64,000 nt of DNA. It comes from Pseudomonas lini. Lineage in GTDB: Bacteria; Pseudomonadota; Gammaproteobacteria; Pseudomonadales; Pseudomonadaceae. This document shows positions 25,377 through 32,189 of this stretch, one piece after another (position 1 is the first letter of the stretch; the number at the start of each line of letters is the position of its first letter). The translations under genes were made by a program, and so were the position numbers. The notes under the pieces were generated by a model. That model was not told the origin of the DNA and made no database searches. It worked only from the letters and a program-made list of their open reading frames with translations. Location of the stretch: the NCBI RefSeq assembly GCF_030812475.1, contig NZ_JAUSSR010000009.1, positions 248,001-312,000 on the forward strand. The letters are read 5' to 3'.

Positions 25377-27071
25377 TCAGAATGCGGTTTGGTAAGTGAG
25401 GATCAGCGTGTCACGATCATGCAAGTAGCCCAGACCGGAATAAGCATTGTTACCATTGATTTGGCCGGTGCGACCATGACGTGCGGTGTACGCGAGGTCA
25501 AACTGATGTTTCATTGAGCCGACAAAGTATTCCACACGCGGGCCGAACTTGAGCAGGTAGGAGTCTTCAGGCGGGATACCCGCGTTCTGCGCAGCCGGAT
25601 TGCCGTAAAGGCCGTAGGTTGCGAATACCGGGAACGAGACGTCCACGCTTGGCATTACCTGTTGCCATACCGGGGTGAACGAAACCCCCAAGGAAGCGGC
25701 ATTACGCGTAGAGCAGCCACGCAGCAGTTCCTTGTCTTCACACCGGCCGGCAACCGAACCACCTTCACTATTGCTGCCATTGTAGAAGGCCTTGTTGTCG
25801 GTGACCTTAACCAGATGCATGTAGTCCAGTTGGGCGGCGATGGAGCCGTTGTCGAAGAACGCATTCTTATTGATGGTGAATGCGCCGCTGAGCAAAGCAT
25901 GCACAGTATCGCCACGGGCACCATCAAGGTTGCCTGGCTCAGGCCGGCCAATCGCGATGAACGTCTGGCCGGTGGTGTTGAGCGGCATGTTTGTGCGGTA
26001 GTTAACCTCGGCCCCAATGCTGACGGACTTGTATACGCCGTTCCAGGTCAGGCCGTACAGTTCGATGTCCTTGGCGTAGACGGCGCGCGAGTAAGGGGCG
26101 GTTGGACTTTGTACGATGACCTGGTTGGCCCAGCTGGCGTTCTTGTCGTCAAACTTGCGATACCAGAGACCGAAACTGCTATCCATTGCCCAGTCCGGCG
26201 ACCAACGCAGACCAACAGCGATATCACCGTTATCGCCTTCCTTGGCATCGCGACGTGCTACGCCTGGGGCCAAGAAGTCCGGACCACGGAGCGCCCCGTC
26301 GGCAACGGCGTAGTAAGTGCCGCCTTCCGATACACGCGAGCGTTCGAACTCGTAGGTGTACTGGAACATCAGGGACAGTTCAGGGATGAACTGCCAGGTG
26401 GTAGCGAACTGACCGATCGGAAGTGAGGTTTCCTTGGCCGAGGCGCCCGGGCTGAGGTCGCTCAGCAAACCATCATTGGGTGCCATCGCGTAGGACATAC
26501 TGCTAGCGTTGCTGAACAGAAATTCGCCAGGCAACCAGGCGAAGCTGCCTACCTTGGCGTTCAACTCGGTGTTGCCAATGTTGAAGTTGCCCCACACGAA
26601 ATAATCTCGAAACTCGGCAGAGGGTCCAGCGTAATAACGCTTCACCAAGCCCGAGTATTCATTGTTGCGGTAGTTGGCGACGGGCGCCAAGCCAGGTGCG
26701 CTTTCTGTCTTGTCAGGGAAGTCATGGTCATACCACGCAGCGCCACTGACGCGCAGGCCGTACTTGTCCTGCCAGTTCAAGTCAAACTCGCTGAAGAGGT
26801 CGAGCCGCGAGAGAAATACATCGCCCTTGTCGAAGGTGTAGTTGCCCTCGTCGAAATTGGGATTGTTGGCCAGCTGCTTGTCTCGGCCGTCGACCCGCCA
26901 CCCCTGGTTGTAGCGCACGGTCGTATCCAGCCTCATGGAAAGGTCGGGGTTGCCGCTATCGATGCGCAAGGCGAACGCTTCATCGCTGGCCCCCATGGCC
27001 AGGCATAAGCTGGCGAGCATTAGGGGAGCTGCCGTTAGGGGGCGAGAAACCAGCATTTTCCTTTTATCCAT
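25377..27071 (-). CDS. DUF1302 outer-membrane protein
   Basis: About 564 residues: an N-terminal signal (MDKRKMLVSRPLTAAPLMLA, cleavage near EAFA) and alternating amphipathic strands rich in aromatic residues through to a C-terminal Phe (LILTYQTAF), the outer-membrane beta-barrel signature. DUF1302 proteins are thought to be channels for hydrophobic or aromatic compounds. First gene of the leftward operon with its own promoter at 27260-27288. ATG 27071 with GAGGG upstream is preferred; an in-frame ATG at 27107 would add 12 residues before a second Met. Confidence 0.9.
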   Translation of the reverse strand: MDKRKMLVSRPLTAAPLMLASLCLAMGASDEAFALRIDSGNPDLSMRLDTTVRYNQGWRVDGRDKQLANNPNFDEGNYTFDKGDVFLSRLDLFSEFDLNWQDKYGLRVSGAAWYDHDFPDKTESAPGLAPVANYRNNEYSGLVKRYYAGPSAEFRDYFVWGNFNIGNTELNAKVGSFAWLPGEFLFSNASSMSYAMAPNDGLLSDLSPGASAKETSLPIGQFATTWQFIPELSLMFQYTYEFERSRVSEGGTYYAVADGALRGPDFLAPGVARRDAKEGDNGDIAVGLRWSPDWAMDSSFGLWYRKFDDKNASWANQVIVQSPTAPYSRAVYAKDIELYGLTWNGVYKSVSIGAEVNYRTNMPLNTTGQTFIAIGRPEPGNLDGARGDTVHALLSGAFTINKNAFFDNGSIAAQLDYMHLVKVTDNKAFYNGSNSEGGSVAGRCEDKELLRGCSTRNAASLGVSFTPVWQQVMPSVDVSFPVFATYGLYGNPAAQNAGIPPEDSYLLKFGPRVEYFVGSMKHQFDLAYTARHGRTGQINGNNAYSGLGYLHDRDTLILTYQTAF

Positions 27072-27259
27072 CTGAAGTGCCCTCTGAATTGTTGTTTTTG
27101 TTTTCATTCCAAGTGCAGTGACGTGGTGGACCTGAGGTCCCGAGGCACTGCGTGTTCATTACACTGCGTTGTAACGTACCTCTCGGAGAATTCCCCGCCG
27201 CATTCCTGGAAGCACTGAATTCGCTTTTCTTGAATTGCGTTCACATACACGCACAACAT

Positions 27260-27288
27260 TTATATGAGTTAGCCGAGGTCAGCGCAAG
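27260..27288 (-). promoter_or_regulatory. Leftward promoter of the DUF1302-DUF1329-YCF48-MMPL operon
   Basis: Read on the minus strand: TTGCGC (27288-27283), a 17-base spacer and TATAAA (27265-27260). It leaves a leader of about 185 bases before the DUF1302 start. The spacer carries one arm of a GTTAGCC inverted repeat. Confidence 0.5.
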
Positions 27289-27300
27289 TGTTGGCTAACG
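27269..27300. repeat. Inverted repeat GTTAGCC-N18-GGCTAAC around the leftward promoter
   Basis: Perfect 7-bp arms at 27269-27275 and 27294-27300. One arm lies in the spacer and the other just upstream of the -35 box. A further GGCTAA at 27310-27315 forms a direct repeat with the right arm. This geometry fits a dimeric regulator; which one is unknown. Confidence 0.45.
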
Positions 27301-27370
27301 ATTGGGGTGGGCTAATTTCATACGTGTGTTTTAATTTCGCCTGACGATTTCAGCCGACCAACAGGAGCAC

Positions 27371-27411
27371 TTGCCATGCATCTCAACAAGGTATTATGCT
27401 GAACGTTGTTC
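27371..27411 (+). promoter_or_regulatory. Rightward promoter plus GAACGTTGTTC operator of the crotonase operon
   Basis: TTGCCA at 27371-27376, an 18-base spacer, TATGCT at 27395-27400, and directly after it GAACGTTGTTC at 27401-27411. The palindrome matches GAACNNNGTTC seen at 1731-1741 and has the same position relative to the -10 box, so both operons are probably held by one repressor. Confidence 0.5.
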
Positions 27412-27541
27412 GTATATTCGAATATTGAGGTCTTGTGAATCGTGAGATATTTGCTCAACCTGAGTCTTTCGTTTGTGCGCGTGCCACCGCCAGGATCGGC
27501 CGGCCTTGGCAATCGACGACGAGCAACAGTGAGGTGCGACC

Positions 27542-28432
27542 ATGGGTGAGGCGAAGGTCCATAAAGAATGCCACGGTCCTGTTGCTGTGGTTACCCTCGA
27601 CGCTCCCCCCGTCAACGCGTTTAGCCTGAGTCTGCGGCTCCAGCTGTACAGCGCGCTGCAGTGGGCAGCTGTGACAGAGTGCGTCAAAGCGGTGGTACTG
27701 ACTGGCAGTGGGCGAGGCTTCAGCGCAGGCGGGGACATCCGCGAGTTTGGAACCGCTCGTGCCAGCGCGGCGCCAGGGTTGTCCAGTCATATTCACCTGG
27801 CGATCGAGCAGCTCGGCAAACCGGTCATTGCAGCCGCACATGGATTTGCCATGGGCGGCGGCCTGGAGACATTGCTCGCTTGTCACTATCGAGTCGCCGA
27901 ACAAGGCACGATGCTGGGGCTTCCAGAGGTTTCTCTGGGAACCTTGCCCTTGTCCGCGACACAGCGCTTGCCGCGCGTTTTAGGCATCGTCCCTGCTGTG
28001 CAATTCATGATTGAAGGCCATCAGAAAGCAGTTTCGAACTTTTCCCGCACCGCACTGTTTGACCGGATTGCCGAACCTGGGCAGGGCCTTTCCACAGCAT
28101 GTGCGCTGGCGACCGAATTGGTGGCAATGCCGCCCAGCAATGAAGAATTACAGCAGCGGTTGATACGCCATTGGGCGATCCCAGGCTCAGATATTCAACG
28201 CGACCTGGCGGAAGCCCGGCTGTGCCTGTCGGACAAACAAGATGCTGCATCACGATCGTTGTTTGAGGCTGTCGAGGCCGGGGCATCTTTATCGGATTTT
28301 GATGCCGGTATGGACTGTGCCCGAAGGCTTTACGATCAATTGATGGCTGGCGACGAGATCCTGCGTGGCCGCGATCGGTTTCTGGAATCAGCGCAGGGGA
28401 ATCGTCCACGGGTCGATCCTGCCACTCCATGA
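27542..28432 (+). CDS. Enoyl-CoA hydratase/isomerase (crotonase family)
   Basis: A 296-residue crotonase. SAGGDIREF and HGFAMGGGLETLLACHYRVA form the CoA/oxyanion region, and both hydratase glutamates are present (GGGLE and LPEVSLG). Likely hydrates a 2-enoyl-CoA or isomerises one. First gene of a rightward operon with MaoC-like and CitE-like genes; overlaps the MaoC gene by four bases. Start ATG 27542 with GAGGTG six bases upstream. The C-terminal 40 residues extend past the usual 260-residue core. Confidence 0.92.
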   Translation: MGEAKVHKECHGPVAVVTLDAPPVNAFSLSLRLQLYSALQWAAVTECVKAVVLTGSGRGFSAGGDIREFGTARASAAPGLSSHIHLAIEQLGKPVIAAAHGFAMGGGLETLLACHYRVAEQGTMLGLPEVSLGTLPLSATQRLPRVLGIVPAVQFMIEGHQKAVSNFSRTALFDRIAEPGQGLSTACALATELVAMPPSNEELQQRLIRHWAIPGSDIQRDLAEARLCLSDKQDAASRSLFEAVEAGASLSDFDAGMDCARRLYDQLMAGDEILRGRDRFLESAQGNRPRVDPATP

Positions 28433-29301
28433 CAAAAGGACTCACCGCTGTGCCTATCGATGAACAGTTTTTCGAGCAATGGATCGGTCGCCAGGAATGC
28501 CAGCGCGACGTACTCACTTGCGTGCCACTCAATGCCCTGGCAGCGACGCTCGATCGCGAAGATTGCCCTTACACCCCGGCAGGTGAAGTACCGCCTCTGT
28601 GGCATTGGCTGTATTTTCTGCCGTTGGCTCGTCAATCCGCCGTTGGGCCTGATGGGCATCCGCTTCGCGGCGGCTTCCTTCCCCCCGTCACGCTGCCCAG
28701 GCGTATGTGGGCAGGTAGTCGGCTCAGTTTCGAGGGCGCGCTGCCGGTCGGGGCAGAGGTAGAGCGCACCTCCACTATTCTGGACGTGACACACAAGACC
28801 GGGCGAAGCGGAAGCCTGATATTCGTCAAGCTGCTGCATGAATTGGCGGTCGAGGGCCAGGTACGGGTGCGAGAAGAACAGGACATCGTTTATCGCGACG
28901 CGCCCAGTCCGAACGAGCCTGCTCCACGCGCCCAGCCTGCGCCGACCAATGCTCAGTGGACTCGCGAGCTATTTCCGGACCCGGTGCTGCTGTTTCGCTA
29001 CTCTGCGCTGACTTTCAACGGCCATCGCATCCACTATGACCGCCCTTACGCCACTCAAGAAGAAGGCTATCCGGGGTTAGTCGTGCATGGCCCCCTGATA
29101 GCCACACTGTTGATGAACCTGCTCCGTGACGAGCGTCCGTCGGCAAAGGTGACCGCCTTTTCCTTTCGCGCGCTACGGCCGATTTTCGACCAGCGTTCGA
29201 TGCGGGTTTGCGGGTGTGAAGAGCAAGCGGGGCGCATCCATCTCTGGGCGGAAGATGCCGATGGCTATTTGTGTATGGACGCCTGGGCAGAGCTTGCCTG
29301 A
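28429..29301 (+). CDS. MaoC/HTD2-type hydratase, itaconyl- or mesaconyl-CoA hydratase-like
   Basis: A 290-residue double-hotdog protein. The C-terminal hotdog carries the hydratase-2 signature TFNGHRIHYDRPYATQEEGY then VHGPL. The N-terminal part (WHWLYFLP, GFLPPVTLPRRMWAGSRL) matches mesaconyl-C4-CoA/itaconyl-CoA hydratases (Meh, Ich). Followed by a CitE-type lyase, the same order of function as Ich-Ccl of itaconate catabolism, which yields acetyl-CoA and pyruvate from citramalyl-CoA. A branched dicarboxyl-CoA fragment is therefore a possible substrate; this is inferred from family and context. Confidence 0.85.
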   Translation: MTKGLTAVPIDEQFFEQWIGRQECQRDVLTCVPLNALAATLDREDCPYTPAGEVPPLWHWLYFLPLARQSAVGPDGHPLRGGFLPPVTLPRRMWAGSRLSFEGALPVGAEVERTSTILDVTHKTGRSGSLIFVKLLHELAVEGQVRVREEQDIVYRDAPSPNEPAPRAQPAPTNAQWTRELFPDPVLLFRYSALTFNGHRIHYDRPYATQEEGYPGLVVHGPLIATLLMNLLRDERPSAKVTAFSFRALRPIFDQRSMRVCGCEEQAGRIHLWAEDADGYLCMDAWAELA

Positions 29302-29390
29302 TGCATCGGCGCACGCTTTTGGCCACTGACCTCATCTGGGTGCTGCTGTGGCTGGTGCTTATCTTTCTGACGATTCTGGGTACGGGGTGA
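29301..29390 (+). CDS. Candidate 29-residue single-pass membrane peptide
   Basis: ATG at 29301 overlaps the stop of the MaoC gene (TGATG), and the frame ends in TGA at 29388-29390, two bases before the CitE start at 29393. The peptide begins MHRRTLLATD and continues with an unbroken hydrophobic run (LIWVLLWLVLIFLTILG), a textbook membrane helix with positive residues on the cytoplasmic side. Coupled starts on both sides suggest translation. It could instead be a reinitiation spacer for CitE. No family recognised. Confidence 0.4.
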   Translation: MHRRTLLATDLIWVLLWLVLIFLTILGTG

Positions 29391-29392
29391 TC

Positions 29393-30187
29393 ATGCGTTC
29401 TTATCTATTTGTGCCGGGCGACCGCCCGGAGCGTTTCGCCAAGGCACTGGCAGCAGGGGCCGACAGGGTCATTCTCGACCTTGAGGACGCGGTGAGCCCG
29501 GCCAACAAGCCGATCGCCCGAGAGCACATCGCCCGGGCGATCGAAGAGGGCGCCGAGGTGATGATTCGCATCAACAGCGAAGGCTCCGACGCGTTCGCCG
29601 ATGACCTGGATCTGCTGCGTCGGTTGCGGGTAAAAGCAGTGATGTTACCCAAGGCGGAATCCGCTGAGTCCATACGTGCGTTAGCCGACGCGACCGATGC
29701 CGCGATTGTGCCCCTGATCGAGAGCGCGTTGGGTGTGTGGCGCGTGCTGGATGTCGCGGGTGGGATGAATGTCGAACGGCTGGCGTTCGGCTCCATCGAC
29801 TTCCAGGTCGACGTTGGCTGCGCGCACACAGACGAGGCGCTTCTGTATGCCCGGTCGAAAATCGTCCTGGCGTCTCGTGTGGCAGGCTTGCAAGCGCCGA
29901 TCGATGGGGTGTCCGTCATTCTGGACGACGGCGAGGTGATAACCGCCGAAGCGACGCGTAGTCGGGAACTCGGCTTCGCAGGAAAGCTCTGTATTCATCC
30001 GCGCCAAGTGCAGTTCGTCAACCGGGCGTTCTCGCCGTCACCGCAGGAGTTGGCTTGGGCCCAGCGCGTGGTCGAGGCCAGCAGGCGAGCGGGTGGTGCT
30101 GCAGTGTCGGTGGATGGTGCAATGGTCGACCTGCCCGTGCTGATCCGCGCGCAAAATCTTCTAGCCCTCGCAGGAAGTGTTTCGTGA
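29393..30187 (+). CDS. CitE-family lyase (citramalyl/malyl-CoA lyase-like)
   Basis: A 264-residue HpcH/HpaI-type TIM barrel. RSYLFVPGDRPERFAKALAA, VILDLEDAV (acidic metal ligands), VMLPKAES, PLIESALGVW, FGSIDFQVDVG and GFAGKLCIHPRQV are all CitE-like signatures. Bacterial orphan CitE proteins cleave citramalyl-CoA, malyl-CoA or beta-methylmalyl-CoA by a retro-Claisen reaction with Mg2+. Pairing with the itaconyl-CoA-hydratase-like gene supports citramalyl-CoA lyase. ATG 29393 with GGGGTGA upstream is preferred over an in-frame start at 29348 that would run through the small peptide gene. Confidence 0.88.
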   Translation: MRSYLFVPGDRPERFAKALAAGADRVILDLEDAVSPANKPIAREHIARAIEEGAEVMIRINSEGSDAFADDLDLLRRLRVKAVMLPKAESAESIRALADATDAAIVPLIESALGVWRVLDVAGGMNVERLAFGSIDFQVDVGCAHTDEALLYARSKIVLASRVAGLQAPIDGVSVILDDGEVITAEATRSRELGFAGKLCIHPRQVQFVNRAFSPSPQELAWAQRVVEASRRAGGAAVSVDGAMVDLPVLIRAQNLLALAGSVS

Positions 30188-30246
30188 GCGGTAACCATCA
30201 TCGGCATCGAGCAGGCATGCGAGGGGCACACGGGATGCGGTACTAA

Positions 30247-30567
30247 TCAGTATTGCGATTCCGGCAAGTGAATGATCATTCCTTCCAAGGCATCAGTGAC
30301 GATGATTTGGCAGGTGAGCCGGCTGTCCTCCGTCGGGGCTGACGCACAGCTGAGCAGGTCCCGTTCATAGGAGTCGGCTGCCGGAATCTTGGCCGCCGAA
30401 ACCTTATCCACATAGCCGTGACAGGTTCCACAACTGCAATTGCCGCCGCAATCACCCACAACGCCGGGGATCTGATTGTCGACCGCGACTTGCATGACTG
30501 ACTGTCCGATTTCCGCCTTTACTGAGTGTACGCGACCATCGTATTGAATGAACGTTATCGTTGGCAT
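30247..30567 (-). CDS. [2Fe-2S] ferredoxin, putidaredoxin/adrenodoxin type
   Basis: A 106-residue ferredoxin with ligands in DCGGNCSCGTCHGYV (CxxxxxCxxC) and a fourth Cys in RLTCQIIV, the adrenodoxin-like pattern that serves P450s and some Rieske oxygenases. It is the only ferredoxin in the window and may feed the P450 at 317 or the Rieske oxygenase at 1832. No ferredoxin reductase is present. It converges with the CitE operon and diverges from the SDR at 30690. Upstream of its ATG (30567) is a nine-base A-run on the coding strand and no clear Shine-Dalgarno, so initiation may be weak. Confidence 0.93.
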   Translation of the reverse strand: MPTITFIQYDGRVHSVKAEIGQSVMQVAVDNQIPGVVGDCGGNCSCGTCHGYVDKVSAAKIPAADSYERDLLSCASAPTEDSRLTCQIIVTDALEGMIIHLPESQY

Positions 30568-30591
30568 TGTTTTTTTTTGACTCGCATCTAA

Positions 30592-30613
30592 TATGATATT
30601 CGGAACGATGTTA
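30592..30613 (+). promoter_or_regulatory. Putative -10 box and GAACGATGTTA operator variant
   Basis: TATGAT at 30592-30597 with no good -35, and GAACGATGTTA at 30603-30613. Read on the other strand the latter is TAACATCGTTC, which differs from the operator at 1731 by one base. It lies between the divergent ferredoxin and SDR genes. Confidence 0.35.
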
Positions 30614-30689
30614 GGAATACTGAACGAAAAAAAGGCCTGCTGTCAAACTGGCGGCGGCCGACCCACCACTGATTTTTCAGGAACGCCGA

Positions 30690-31466
30690 ATGACGCTGCC
30701 AACTGCTTTCCGTTTGGACAACAAGATCGCTGTCATCACCGGGGCCGCTTCCGGCATCGGCCGCGGTATCGCCGAAACATTTGCCCAAACGGGCGCACGC
30801 ATCGTCGTGGCCGACCTGGACCCTGCAGCCGCTGAAGCCGCCGCCAAGTCCATTGTCGAATCCGGTGGGCAGGCCCATGCAATGGCGGTTGATGTTTCGC
30901 AAGAGTCTGAAGTGATTGCTATGTTCGAGGATGTAGTAAGACGCTATGGCAGACTCGACGTATTAGTTAACAACGCCGCCATCTTTCCTAAAAAGCCGTT
31001 CCTGGAGGTCGATACAGCATTCTGGGACAGTCTGCAGGCGGTCAACCTTCGGGGCACTTTCCTGTGCTTGCGCGAAGCAATACGCCACATGAAAGCTAGC
31101 GGGGGTGGCGCGATCGTCAATATCTCATCGGTGTCGTCCATGCAGGCCGTCGTGCATCACAACGGTACCTACAATGCGAGCAAGGCGGGCGTGAACAGCC
31201 TGACCCGTACCACGGCACTCGAATTTGGCGCTGATGGTATCCGGGTCAACGCGGTGCTTCCAGGCGGCATTCCTACGGCAGGTGCACGCGCTGCATCAGC
31301 CGCTATCGAGCTCAAAGGGCCGATCATGGGCGAGGGGCGCATACCGCTGGGCGGCATGGGTGACGTGCAGGACATTGCCAATGCGACATTGTTTTTGGCG
31401 AGCCCGGCAGCACGTTACATCACCGGCCAGCTTCTGGCGGTTGACGGTGGCTTCCTGATCAGTTGA
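30690..31466 (+). CDS. Short-chain dehydrogenase/reductase
   Basis: Classical SDR of 258 residues: IAVITGAASGIGRGIAETFA, VADLD (NAD-type acidic residue), NNAA, catalytic YNASK, and QLLAVDGGF. Catalytically complete. It stands alone between divergent regulatory DNA and the convergent VOC gene. ATG 30690 follows GGAACG, a weak binding site. Substrate unknown. Confidence 0.9.
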   Translation: MTLPTAFRLDNKIAVITGAASGIGRGIAETFAQTGARIVVADLDPAAAEAAAKSIVESGGQAHAMAVDVSQESEVIAMFEDVVRRYGRLDVLVNNAAIFPKKPFLEVDTAFWDSLQAVNLRGTFLCLREAIRHMKASGGGAIVNISSVSSMQAVVHHNGTYNASKAGVNSLTRTTALEFGADGIRVNAVLPGGIPTAGARAASAAIELKGPIMGEGRIPLGGMGDVQDIANATLFLASPAARYITGQLLAVDGGFLIS

Positions 31467-31491
31467 TCAGCGCTCTGGTTCGGTATAAGCC

Positions 31492-31971
31492 TCATTCATC
31501 CAGGCTTGCATCGCCATCAATCCAGCGCGCAAGGCGTTCAGCCAGGCCTGCTTCGGCGAGTTCGACGAAGTATCCCAGCTCGGCGAGCGTATCGAGATGG
31601 ACGATGGCAGGCTGCCCGCTCTCGGTCAGGTTGTCGATGGTCTCGAAGCAGACCTGCGCTCCACCGGGACGTTGTTCGAGGTTGGTCGTGGCGTAGCCGA
31701 TGTGGAAGATCCCTTCACCGCGCGCCGCGAGCCATTCGGAGGCGCTGCTTTGGCCGCGACCGGGCTCGACCATTTCCAGGTACAGGTCGCCCCAGCGCGC
31801 AAACGCGTTTCTGTTGGCGATTTCCTGCACGGTGCCTCGGTAGCGGCCGGTGTAATGGGTGTCGAGTCGACGAAAAGGTCCGAGCCCGAGCAGGGTTTGG
31901 TAATGTTTCATTCCTGCATCCAGATCGCGTACGACGACTCCGATCTGATACAGCTTGCCTTCAAATTCCAT
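31492..31971 (-). CDS. VOC-superfamily (glyoxalase-fold) protein
   Basis: About 159 residues with two beta-alpha-beta-beta-beta modules: LYQIGVVVRDLDAGMKHYQT then LGPF, and GEGIFHIGYATTN then LGYFVELAE. His and Glu ligands remain but the first-module ligand is Gln. Closest by layout to methylmalonyl-CoA epimerase-like Glyoxalase_4 proteins; epimerisation of a 2-methyl-branched CoA ester would fit beta-oxidation of an isoprenoid chain. ATG 31971 preceded by GAGG at 10 bases is chosen; 31980 is possible. Upstream DNA holds the 19-base site at 32067. Confidence 0.8.
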   Translation of the reverse strand: MEFEGKLYQIGVVVRDLDAGMKHYQTLLGLGPFRRLDTHYTGRYRGTVQEIANRNAFARWGDLYLEMVEPGRGQSSASEWLAARGEGIFHIGYATTNLEQRPGGAQVCFETIDNLTESGQPAIVHLDTLAELGYFVELAEAGLAERLARWIDGDASLDE

Positions 31972-32066
31972 ACTGATCATGCCTCGTTCGAGGGGCTGAA
32001 AAAGTGACTTTCCTGAAATTGACACCCTTGCGTGCCGTAGACGATAACGAGCGCTCATCGATTTTT

Positions 32067-32085
32067 CAATAGTTCTATAGAAAAA
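32067..32085. promoter_or_regulatory. Operator-like site CAATAGTTCTATAGAAAAA
   Basis: Shares 18 of 19 bases with 44679-44697, upstream of the TetR gene at 44015. The core ATAG-NN-CTAT is an inverted repeat. Here it sits about 95 bases upstream of the VOC start and on the far side of the regulator at 32190, so it may serve either direction. The most likely binder is the TetR protein of 44015-44614. Confidence 0.5.
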
Positions 32086-32119
32086 TTCGTCGTTTCCGCC
32101 CAGGCATCACGCTAGGTAG

Positions 32120-32149
32120 TTGACATATAAGTAAGCGCTTATGTTTAAT
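32120..32149 (+). promoter_or_regulatory. Promoter of the ArsR-MarR gene with embedded inverted repeat
   Basis: TTGACA at 32120-32125, an 18-base spacer and TTTAAT at 32144-32149. Between them lies ATAAG-taagcg-CTTAT (32127-32142), which contains the perfect palindrome TAAGCGCTTA. A site between -35 and -10 of a regulator's own gene suggests autorepression, as is common for ArsR proteins. Confidence 0.55.
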
Positions 32150-32189
32150 CCCGCCATCCCGCATCACATTCCGCAGGTCAAGATAAGCA

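Larger units (their letters stand above)
27072..27541. other. Divergent regulatory region between two operons
   Basis: This 470-base gap separates the leftward DUF1302 operon from the rightward crotonase operon. I see one promoter facing each way, an inverted repeat around the leftward -35 box, an operator-like palindrome at the rightward promoter and a 12-bp perfect palindrome ATATTCGAATAT at 27414-27425. No credible protein is encoded; the small reading frames here lack binding sites and composition of real genes. Confidence 0.6.

Noticed and set aside
31492-31971. VOC protein as an extradiol ring-cleavage dioxygenase
   Set aside because: It is only about 159 residues, one two-module unit with Gln at the first ligand; type I extradiol enzymes have four modules and two His plus Glu.
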